DNA of 32,364 bases from Bryobacterales bacterium (GTDB lineage Bacteria > Acidobacteriota > Terriglobia > Bryobacterales > Bryobacteraceae): assembly GCA_003169195.1 (NCBI GenBank), contig PMQB01000157.1, positions 307-32,670 of the forward strand, written 5' to 3'. Numbering within the stretch: the first letter of the stretch is position 1; each line of letters starts with the position of its first letter. The notes under the pieces were generated by a model. That model was given only the letters and a program-made list of their open reading frames with translations, made no database searches and was not told where the DNA came from. This document shows, piece after piece, positions 22,473-29,599 of this stretch. Made by a program: the position numbers and the translations under genes.

Positions 22473-23660
22473 ATGCGCAACGTTCTTTTGTTATACGCCC
22501 TTACGGCAACTCTGCTCTTCTCACAAACTCCCACCGCGCAAAGCCTCATCGCGGATGGCGACGCCGCTCTGCGACAAATGAAATGGCATGACGCCGAACT
22601 CGCCTATCAAAAGGCCACCGAGGCCGATCCCCAATCGGCTGAAGCTCACGCCAAACTCTCGAATGTCCTGGCCCTCCAACTTCGCCGCGGATTGGTCACG
22701 TCGGACGAGAATCGCCCACTGATCACACGCATTCTGGCAGAACAGCAAAAAGCCGCCGATCTCGCTCCGCAAGACGCCCAAAACCTCTTCCACCTCGCCC
22801 GTATTCAGGACGCCATCTCCCGCGCCTCGCAAGACCCAGTTGAACAATCGCAGCTGCTCAAACTTTCTATTGAAAACATGCGTCGCGTCCTTGCGCTCCA
22901 GCCTAACAATCGGAACTTTCATTTCGCCCTCGCCACAACGGAGATCTTTGCTTTAGAGCGAGCGTTCGGCAAAGCCGCGCGCGGAACCGAAGGCCAGCCT
23001 GGCAGTCTCCGTCTTTCCGACGACGCACTGCGCCAGAAAATGGCCTCCCAATATGCGCCCACGGCCGACGATGCCGTCGCCCAGATGCAACAAGTTTCCG
23101 ACTTTCCGATTGGAGTGCCATACAACAAACATATGGCCGCAGTGGCTTACCGGTTACGTGCCGCTCTGGCCGATTCCGAAGCAGACGCCGCGCATGACGG
23201 CCAACTCGCCGACAAGAGCGAGCAAGAGTTTGAGGCGCAGATCACTCACCTCATCCTCACTCCTCAACTTCCTCTCGCGGTTAACCCGGGCGACACTGGA
23301 GTCATAGGCGGCGTGATCGCCGGAGTCCCGCCTCCGCCTCCACCACCACTTCCTCGACTCCCTCTCACCGGTCCGCAACGAATCGGTGGCAACGTGATGG
23401 AAGCCAATCTCCTCAAGAAAGTGGAGGCAGTTTATCCCCCCCTAGCCAAATCCGCCCGGGTGCAAGGCAGAGTCGAATTCACTGCGACGATCGATACCAC
23501 CGGCCACATCGTGAGCCTCGAACTGGTGCGCGGCCACCCGCTGTTGGTGAACGCCGCCAAGGAAGCGATCCTCCAATGGGAGTACCGCCCCACTCTGCTG
23601 AATGGCAAACCGGTCAGCGTCATTACCGACGTGATTATTAATTTCACTCTGACTCAATAG
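22473..23660 (+). CDS. TPR protein with C-terminal TonB domain
   Basis: A 395-residue envelope protein. An N-terminal hydrophobic segment (MRNVLLLYALTATLLFSQ) serves as signal or anchor. Residues about 22-75 form TPR-like helices (AALRQMKWHDAELAYQKATEADPQSAEAHAKL), and helical sequence runs to about 260. A Pro-rich linker (GVPPPPPPPLPRLP) precedes a TonB C-terminal domain (about 310-395: VEAVYPPLAKSARVQGRVEFTATIDTTGHIVSLELVRGHPLL and onward). TonB C-terminal domains contact outer-membrane receptors or partner proteins. The TPR module in place of the long TonB rod suggests a protein-interaction role rather than standard energy transduction. AGGA seven bases before the ATG supports the start. 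No ExbB/ExbD genes are adjacent. Confidence 0.9.
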   Translation: MRNVLLLYALTATLLFSQTPTAQSLIADGDAALRQMKWHDAELAYQKATEADPQSAEAHAKLSNVLALQLRRGLVTSDENRPLITRILAEQQKAADLAPQDAQNLFHLARIQDAISRASQDPVEQSQLLKLSIENMRRVLALQPNNRNFHFALATTEIFALERAFGKAARGTEGQPGSLRLSDDALRQKMASQYAPTADDAVAQMQQVSDFPIGVPYNKHMAAVAYRLRAALADSEADAAHDGQLADKSEQEFEAQITHLILTPQLPLAVNPGDTGVIGGVIAGVPPPPPPPLPRLPLTGPQRIGGNVMEANLLKKVEAVYPPLAKSARVQGRVEFTATIDTTGHIVSLELVRGHPLLVNAAKEAILQWEYRPTLLNGKPVSVITDVIINFTLTQ

Positions 23661-23782
23661 CCGGCGCCATATTGGTGAGACGGAGCCAGGAGCGTAACTG
23701 ACTTAAATTGGAGCGTTCGCTTAAGCAGGCTGCGGATCAGTGAGTCACCGGCCCGCATTTCGCCTCTCGCTATCCTAGTAGC

Positions 23783-25057
23783 GTGCGCCACGTAACCTGG
23801 AAACTCCTTCTGCCCGCGCTGCTGCTCTGTCGAACCGTTTTTTCTGCTCCAGCCGACCCTTTCTACTTGCATCCCGCCGATACCGTCGTCTTCTACGGCG
23901 ACAGCATTACCGATCAACGGCTGTATACAATGCTGACTGAGCTTTACACCGTCACACGTTATCCAAAGCTAAACGTAAAATTTGTACATTCCGGCTGGGG
24001 AGGCGACCGTGTCAGCGGCGGCGGTGGCGGCCCGATTGATTTGCGCCTCCAGCGTGACGTGCTCACCTACCATCCAACCGTGATGACCATCATGCTCGGC
24101 ATGAATGACGGAAAATACAGCAACCACACGCCCGCCGATGATGACGTTTATTATGCCGGGTTCAAACACTTGGTAGAAACCGTGCGGCAAGCGGAGCCGA
24201 GTCTGCGGATCACGGCCATTGAGCCTTCGCCCTATGACGACGTGACGCGCCCCTTCATTCTTCAACCCGATGGCTACAACGCGGTGCTACAAAAATTCAG
24301 CGAGTGGATTCAACATTACGCCGGCGAAGCGCATCTGGATGTCGCCGATCTCAACGGCCCGGTCGTCGAGATGCTGAAAAAAGCAAACGCCGAAGACCCC
24401 GCACTCGCACAAAAGATTTTGCCCGATCGTGTTCATCCTGCTTTGGCGGGTCATATGGTGATGGCCGAGCAACTCCTCAAAGCCTGGCATGCGCGGCCGA
24501 TTGTTTCTTCGGTGACGATCAATGCAGCCGATGGCAAGGTGAGCGCTGCCGAATTCACCAAAATCAGTAACGTCAAAACAACGCCTTTGTCGTGGACCGA
24601 ATTGGACGAAGCGTTGCCCCTGCCGTTTGCCGCCTGGCTGGCGGACGACAAAGATCACTCGATTGCGTTGGCCATCAAGAGCTCCGATATCACCGAAGCG
24701 CTGAATGAGCAGCCGCTGCGCGTGACGGGTTTGGCGGAAGGCCGCTACAAGCTGAATATAGACGGTGCGCCCGTCGCCACGTGGACCGACAAAGAACTCG
24801 CGGAGGGTGTAAATCTCGCTGTTCTCAATACACCCATGGCGAAGCAAGCCGCTGATGTGCGCGATCTCACCATCCGCCGCATTGATATTCATCAGCAGCG
24901 CTGGCGCTCGTTCCAAGTGCCGCTGGAAAAACTCAATCTTGAAAATCTCGACCGATCGTTGAAAGATTTAGATGCGTTAGACGCGGAAGTAGCGGCGCAC
25001 CAGCACGCGGCCGCGCAACCGCATGCGCATTCGTTCGAACTTGTTTTAGCCCAATGA
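23783..25057 (+). CDS. Secreted SGNH/GDSL-family hydrolase
   Basis: Esterase-type hydrolase of the SGNH fold, 424 residues, starting at GTG without a clear ribosome site and carrying a signal peptide (MRHVTWKLLLPALLLCRTVFSAPAD). Catalytic blocks are intact: S41 in VVFYGDSITD, the Gly block GWGGDRV, N108 in LGMNDG, and the D215/H218 pair in PDRVHPALAGH. These enzymes typically remove acetyl or acyl groups from carbohydrates or lipids. A C-terminal region of about 190 residues is less typical and ends in a His/Ala-rich segment. The stop overlaps the start of the next gene (ATGA), indicating translational coupling with an alpha/beta hydrolase. Confidence 0.92.
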   Translation: MRHVTWKLLLPALLLCRTVFSAPADPFYLHPADTVVFYGDSITDQRLYTMLTELYTVTRYPKLNVKFVHSGWGGDRVSGGGGGPIDLRLQRDVLTYHPTVMTIMLGMNDGKYSNHTPADDDVYYAGFKHLVETVRQAEPSLRITAIEPSPYDDVTRPFILQPDGYNAVLQKFSEWIQHYAGEAHLDVADLNGPVVEMLKKANAEDPALAQKILPDRVHPALAGHMVMAEQLLKAWHARPIVSSVTINAADGKVSAAEFTKISNVKTTPLSWTELDEALPLPFAAWLADDKDHSIALAIKSSDITEALNEQPLRVTGLAEGRYKLNIDGAPVATWTDKELAEGVNLAVLNTPMAKQAADVRDLTIRRIDIHQQRWRSFQVPLEKLNLENLDRSLKDLDALDAEVAAHQHAAAQPHAHSFELVLAQ

Positions 25058-26124
25058 AGTTTTTGATACGCAAAGCAGCGGGCGGTTACCGCAACTGGAT
25101 GTATGGCTGGGAGAACGGCTTGGCCAACCGCTCGACAGATCGCATTGTGCGTCCGTTCGACTTCGGCCTGGAGTGGAGTAAGAACTGGCCTTGCAGCGAA
25201 GGGTTTTCGTACGAAGGCCAAGATCCAGTTGAGTATATTGAAGCGCTAAATCTGCGGGCGATGGAGCGATCCGACGAGTTCTTCGCCTACGCGCCGCCTA
25301 CTGATTTTTCGTTGCACAAGCAAGCGGATGGCGAGTGGCTGCGCTTCACCTCGCCCGTAAAGACCCCGTTTCCGGAGAACAACACCGTGCATTGTCTTTG
25401 GTATCCGGCGCGCGGGGGTGGGCGCAAGGCCATGACGCTGCTGCCGCATTGGAATTCAAAACTGCCCCAACATAATGCGTTGTGCGCGGGTTTGCAGCGG
25501 CTGGGGATTTCGGTGCTGCGCTTGAGCCTGCCCTATCACGATGCGCGCATGCCTGCAGGCTTGGGACGTGCCGATTATGCGGTGTCTGCGAACATCTGCC
25601 GCACCATCGATGCCACTCGGCAGGCAGTGATTGACACGCGTGCTTGCTTTGATTGGCTCGAGCAGCAAGGGTATAAAGATCTCGGGGTCGTGGGTACCAG
25701 CCTGGGTTCGTGTTACGCGTTCTTGGCCAGCGCGCACGACCCGCGCCTTCGCGTGAATGTCTTCAATCACTGTTCCACCTTTTTTGCGGATGTTGTTTGG
25801 GAAGGGCTTTCGTCCCGCCACATCCGCGAAAGCCTGGAAGGCGCGACAACCTTAGAAACTCTGCGCAAGATGTGGCTCGCCATCAGTCCGCCAAGTTATT
25901 ACGAAAGGTATTCAACGCGCAAGAAGAAATCGAAGTTCATCTATACGCGTTATGACACCACGTTCCCGCTGCATTTGTCGAAGCAGGTGATTGAGGGCGC
26001 GCGTAAATGGAATTGGGATCACGATTCGGTGGAATTGTTGTGCGGCCACTATACGATGGGCGAATTTCCCTTCAAGTACTTGACTGGCTATGAGATTTGT
26101 TCGTTTGCAAAGCGCAATTTGTAG
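25054..26124 (+). CDS. Alpha/beta-hydrolase family protein
   Basis: A 356-residue protein with no signal peptide, of an uncharacterised alpha/beta-hydrolase branch. The strand-turn RLSLPYHDAR leads to the nucleophile elbow GTSLGS with S216. Candidate acid and His residues lie in the last third, the His probably in LLCGHYTMGEFPF. The N-terminal 100 residues (about ten Trp/Tyr/Phe in a basic context) are not typical and may form a lid or an additional domain. It starts inside the stop codon of the SGNH hydrolase, so the two are probably expressed together, one exported and one cytosolic, possibly on the same acylated substrate; that is inference. Confidence 0.8.
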   Translation: MKFLIRKAAGGYRNWMYGWENGLANRSTDRIVRPFDFGLEWSKNWPCSEGFSYEGQDPVEYIEALNLRAMERSDEFFAYAPPTDFSLHKQADGEWLRFTSPVKTPFPENNTVHCLWYPARGGGRKAMTLLPHWNSKLPQHNALCAGLQRLGISVLRLSLPYHDARMPAGLGRADYAVSANICRTIDATRQAVIDTRACFDWLEQQGYKDLGVVGTSLGSCYAFLASAHDPRLRVNVFNHCSTFFADVVWEGLSSRHIRESLEGATTLETLRKMWLAISPPSYYERYSTRKKKSKFIYTRYDTTFPLHLSKQVIEGARKWNWDHDSVELLCGHYTMGEFPFKYLTGYEICSFAKRNL

Positions 26125-26152
26125 CCTGAAACCAGGCGTGGCTCAAAAAAGG

Positions 26153-26164
26153 TTAAGGCCTTAA
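26153..26164. promoter_or_regulatory. Perfect 12-bp palindrome upstream of the TolC-family gene
   Basis: TTAAGGCCTTAA is an exact palindrome 61 bases before the start codon. It could be an operator for a dimeric regulator, but no regulator gene is adjacent and no clear promoter hexamers flank it. Confidence 0.35.
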
Positions 26165-26225
26165 ATATTTCGGGTGCAAAATACGACGTTGCTGCATCCA
26201 AACGATTAGTGCATCTTTTTCAGGA

Positions 26226-27617
26226 ATGGAAACAGTGAAGCTTCGATCTTTTTTTGCTCTCTTTTCGCTAGCCCTCCCTCTTACCGTGGCTGGCCAGAAC
26301 TTTCAGGGCAGCGTGGCGTCGGGCACAGCCGTACCGAACGCGATACCGCTGAGTTTTGCTGAAGCGATGGAGCGCGGCTTGAAAACGAACCTGGGGTTAC
26401 TCACCAGCCAGCAAAGCAGCGAAGAAGTGCGCGCGCAGCGAGTGCGGGCTTTGAGTTCGCTCTTGCCGCAAGTGAACGGGCAGTTGAGTATGACGGAGCA
26501 GCAACTCAATCTGCAGTCACTCGGCTTTAACCTGAAGCTGCCGGCCAGTGCGGGCTTTCAGATACCTAAGATTGTGCCTCCTTATTCCTATCAGGCGGCT
26601 CTCTTAAATGCCTCTGTGCCCATTTTTGATTACCGGTCTTTGAGCAATTGGCGTGGTTCGAAAGAGTCGCAGAAGGCGGCGCAACTCACTGTAAACAACG
26701 CGCGCGATCTGGTTGTGCAGGCCGTAGGCAATGCTTATTTACAGATCATTGCCGACAGCGCGCGCATTGGCGCGACCCAGGCCGAGATTGATGCCGACAA
26801 CGCAGTATTCACCAACGCCACGCGCCGTCACGATGCGGGCACAGCCATTGGTATTGATGTGCTTCGTTCGCAGGTTGAGCTGAAGCAGCGGCAGCAGCAG
26901 TTGGTGGCAGTTACCAATCAGTTCGAAAAAGACAAGCTAGCTTTGGCCCGGCTCATTGGGTTACCGATCGGCCAGGATTTTACGGTCACCGACCCTTCGC
27001 CTTCTGTGCCAATTGACGTGGCGTCTGTGAAAGATGCGCTTGCGCAAGCTTACGATCACCGCGCCGATTTTCAAGCGGCGAAAGCACGCGTGATCGCAGC
27101 ACAGTTCAGCGTGCGCGCGGCCAAGGCGGAACGCTATCCCACTCTCACCGCTAACGGTTATTACGGTGACGAAGGGTTGCGCCTCACCAGCAATTCACAC
27201 GGCGTCTTCAACGCTACAGGTGCAATTAACTTCAACATCTTTGATAGCGGCCGTATCAAGGCTGATGTCCTTGAGAACAACGCAGAGCTCACGAACCGCC
27301 GCAATGAGTTGGAAAATCTGCGCGGCCAAATTGATTATGAAGTCCGCGCCGCGCTTCTCGATCTCAAGGCAGCCGCCGATCAGGTAGATGTGGCGAAGAG
27401 CAATACCCAATTGGCAGCCGAATCGTTGAGACAATCGCGCGACCGCTTTACGGCCGGTGTAACGAACACGGTCGAGATTGTGCAGGCGCAACAAGCCGTC
27501 GCTGTGGCGGACGAGAATTTGATCAACGCACAGTTCCAATACAACGTGGCGAAGGTGTCGTTAGCGCGCGCTGTGGGGTTGGCCGATGAAGGCGTACGCA
27601 GTTACTTCGCTAAATGA
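26226..27617 (+). CDS. TolC-family outer-membrane efflux protein
   Basis: Outer-membrane channel component of efflux or type I secretion systems, forming a trimeric β-barrel plus α-helical tunnel. The 463-residue product has a signal peptide ending near VAGQ. Two repeats of the OEP domain are visible, with coiled-coil helices (ARIGATQAEIDADNAVFTN, RSQVELKQRQQQLVAVTN, LENNAELTNRRNELENL). AGGA abuts the ATG directly; an in-frame GTG nine bases on has better spacing and would also leave a signal peptide, so the start is uncertain by three residues. No inner-membrane pump or adaptor gene is adjacent, so the partner must lie elsewhere. It overlaps the M1 aminopeptidase gene by ATGA. Confidence 0.94.
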   Translation: METVKLRSFFALFSLALPLTVAGQNFQGSVASGTAVPNAIPLSFAEAMERGLKTNLGLLTSQQSSEEVRAQRVRALSSLLPQVNGQLSMTEQQLNLQSLGFNLKLPASAGFQIPKIVPPYSYQAALLNASVPIFDYRSLSNWRGSKESQKAAQLTVNNARDLVVQAVGNAYLQIIADSARIGATQAEIDADNAVFTNATRRHDAGTAIGIDVLRSQVELKQRQQQLVAVTNQFEKDKLALARLIGLPIGQDFTVTDPSPSVPIDVASVKDALAQAYDHRADFQAAKARVIAAQFSVRAAKAERYPTLTANGYYGDEGLRLTSNSHGVFNATGAINFNIFDSGRIKADVLENNAELTNRRNELENLRGQIDYEVRAALLDLKAAADQVDVAKSNTQLAAESLRQSRDRFTAGVTNTVEIVQAQQAVAVADENLINAQFQYNVAKVSLARAVGLADEGVRSYFAK

Positions 27618-29365
27618 ACACCCCCGCTCGCGAACGCGATCTCCATTCCTACGCCGAACCGGAACGTGTTCGCGTCACGCATTGTTCCCTGTCGTTGAGC
27701 GCTTCGTTTGAACAGAAAAGTTTGCGAGGCGCGGCACGGCTCACGGTCGAGCGCACAGACGCCAGCGCACCGCTCATTCTGGACACGCGCGATTTGCAGA
27801 TTGAGAGCGTAACCTGCAGTGGTCAGCCGGTCGAGTACACGCTAGCAAAACGCGACCCGATTTTAGGAAGCGCTTTGCACATCTCTCTGCCGCCCGGCAC
27901 AGATTCGGTCACCATCTACTACGCCACCAGCCCAGAAGCGAGTGGTCTGCAGTGGTTGCAGCCTGAACAAACCGCCGGCAAGAAACATCCGTTTCTCTTC
28001 AGCCAGAGCCAATCGATTCATGCCCGCAGTTGGATTCCTCTGCAAGATTCACCAGGCATTCGCTTTACCTATGACGCGCGGATTGAGGCACCCGCTGGGC
28101 TCACGGCCTTGATGAGTGCGCGCGAACATAAGCACGAAGGAACAACCCACTCCTTTGTGATGGATTTGCCCGTTCCTGCGTATCTCACAGCCTTGGCCAT
28201 CGGTGAATTACAGTCTGCGGAGGTGGGCCCACGCACACGCATCTATGCGGAACCGCCTGTTTTAGCCGCTGCAGCGCACGAATTCGAAGACACCGAAAGG
28301 CTGATCCAGACAGTGGAACGTCTGTATGGCGCCTATCGCTGGGGACGCTATGATCTCCTCATTCTGCCTCCGAGTTTTCCGTTCGGCGGCATGGAAAATC
28401 CTTGCCTCACATTTGTTACGCCCACGGTGATCGCTGGCGATAAAAGTCTCGTGAGTCTCATTTCGCATGAGCTGGCCCATTCGTGGTCGGGCAATCTTGT
28501 GACCAACGCGACCTGGCGCGATTTCTGGCTCAACGAAGGCTTTACCACCTACCTCGAAAATCGCATTCAGGAAGAAGTTTACGGTTTGGAGCAAGCGCTC
28601 ATGGAGCAAGTCCTCGACCGGCGCGATCTCGAAAAAGAACTCCTGGAGTTTCCGCCGCCCGACCAAATTCTGCATATCGATTTAACCGGGCGAGATCCGG
28701 ATGAAGGCTGCACGCACATCCCCTATATCAAAGGCGCGCTGTTTCTGCGGCTAATGGAACAGACGTTCGGCCGCTCCGCCTTCGACGATTTCTTGCGCCG
28801 CTATTTCGACCATTTCGCTTTTCAAAGCGTGACGACAGCCGAAGCGCTAGCGTATCTGCGCGCCGAATTGTTCGCGCATTTTCCAGACAAAGCAGCCGCC
28901 GTCCCGGTCGACGAATGGGTGACGCACCCGGGATTGCCCTTGTCTGCGCCGCACGCGCATTCCCCACAACTGGAAAAAATCGCGCAGGGTGCTGGACCCT
29001 CCCACAATTGGAAAACGCAGGAATGGCTCGAATTCCTCCAAACGCGCCCGTGCCCGATTTCGCTCCGAACCATGGCGGCGTTGGATGCGCAATGGCGCCT
29101 CACAAATAGCGGCAACTACGAAATCTTAGCCGAATGGCTGGGGTTGGCGATCGAAACAAATTACGCTCCCGCTTTCCCAAAGCTACGCGCGTTCTTGCAT
29201 GAGGTTGGGCGCACCAGAATGCTGCGGCACCTTTACGCCGATATGATGAAGACGCCAGCCGGACAGACCTTGGCACGCGAGATCTACGCAACAGCGCGGA
29301 GCGGTTATCATCCGATGGCGCAAACCGTGGTGGACAAAATTCTGTCCACTTCGAAACCTAGGTAG
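27614..29365 (+). CDS. M1-family zinc aminopeptidase
   Basis: Gluzincin aminopeptidase of the leukotriene-A4-hydrolase/cold-active type, 583 residues, no signal peptide. A β-saddle N-terminal domain precedes the catalytic domain. The substrate motif GGMEN is at 258-262, followed by the zinc motif HELAH (H285, E286, H289) and the third ligand E308 in NEGFTTY, exactly 18 residues after H289. The C-terminal helical region resembles LTA4H-type domains (LPLSAPHAHSPQLEKIA and onward). All catalytic residues are present. It likely trims N-terminal residues of peptides in the cytoplasm. Coupling to a TolC gene by ATGA is unusual and suggests co-expression without an obvious shared pathway. Confidence 0.95.
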   Translation: MNTPARERDLHSYAEPERVRVTHCSLSLSASFEQKSLRGAARLTVERTDASAPLILDTRDLQIESVTCSGQPVEYTLAKRDPILGSALHISLPPGTDSVTIYYATSPEASGLQWLQPEQTAGKKHPFLFSQSQSIHARSWIPLQDSPGIRFTYDARIEAPAGLTALMSAREHKHEGTTHSFVMDLPVPAYLTALAIGELQSAEVGPRTRIYAEPPVLAAAAHEFEDTERLIQTVERLYGAYRWGRYDLLILPPSFPFGGMENPCLTFVTPTVIAGDKSLVSLISHELAHSWSGNLVTNATWRDFWLNEGFTTYLENRIQEEVYGLEQALMEQVLDRRDLEKELLEFPPPDQILHIDLTGRDPDEGCTHIPYIKGALFLRLMEQTFGRSAFDDFLRRYFDHFAFQSVTTAEALAYLRAELFAHFPDKAAAVPVDEWVTHPGLPLSAPHAHSPQLEKIAQGAGPSHNWKTQEWLEFLQTRPCPISLRTMAALDAQWRLTNSGNYEILAEWLGLAIETNYAPAFPKLRAFLHEVGRTRMLRHLYADMMKTPAGQTLAREIYATARSGYHPMAQTVVDKILSTSKPR

Positions 29366-29482
29366 TCCACAAACGCGGCGCCCAAAGCGTGATAAACCCG
29401 CCGAACCGCACGCCCCAGAAAAGTAAAATTCCGCGCCATCGCATATTCCACTAGTGTGTTTAGTCCGCAATACGTTTCACTC

Positions 29483-29533
29483 AAAAAAGGGGACAGACGA
29501 CATTTTCCAATCTCCTCCGCCCTGTCCCTTTTC
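29483..29533 (+). repeat. REP-like element, copy 2, with inverted terminal arms
   Basis: The left arm contains GGGGACAG and continues ACGACATTTTCC; the right arm CTGTCCCTTTTC (29522-29533) is a near-inverted copy (10 of 12 bases matching). The GGACAGACGAC core and the TTTTCC box match the motif at 3356-3383. Paired inverse arms of this kind are typical of REP/BIME-like intergenic elements; a RAYT transposase would be the expected mobiliser but is absent here. Confidence 0.7.
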
Positions 29534-29555
29534 TACTCCCGTTGACGCTTATGAA

Positions 29556-29584
29556 TGGTAGAAGGGCTTTTTTCACATCTACCA
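29556..29584 (+). promoter_or_regulatory. Hairpin in the leader of the protease gene
   Basis: TGGTAGA (29556-29562) and TCTACCA (29578-29584) form a perfect 7-bp stem with a 15-base loop containing a T-run. It ends two bases before the AAGGAG ribosome site. It could influence translation or act as weak transcript control. No known riboswitch is recognised. Confidence 0.45.
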
Positions 29585-29586
29585 AT

Positions 29587-29592
29587 AAGGAG
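29587..29592 (+). promoter_or_regulatory. Ribosome binding site that fixes a TTG start
   Basis: AAGGAG is followed by seven bases and then TTG (29600) in the protease frame. The ATG at 29595 is in another frame and yields only a 22-codon ORF, and the in-frame ATG at 29555 lies upstream of this site, inside the hairpin region. Confidence 0.8.
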
Positions 29593-29599
29593 AAATGTT

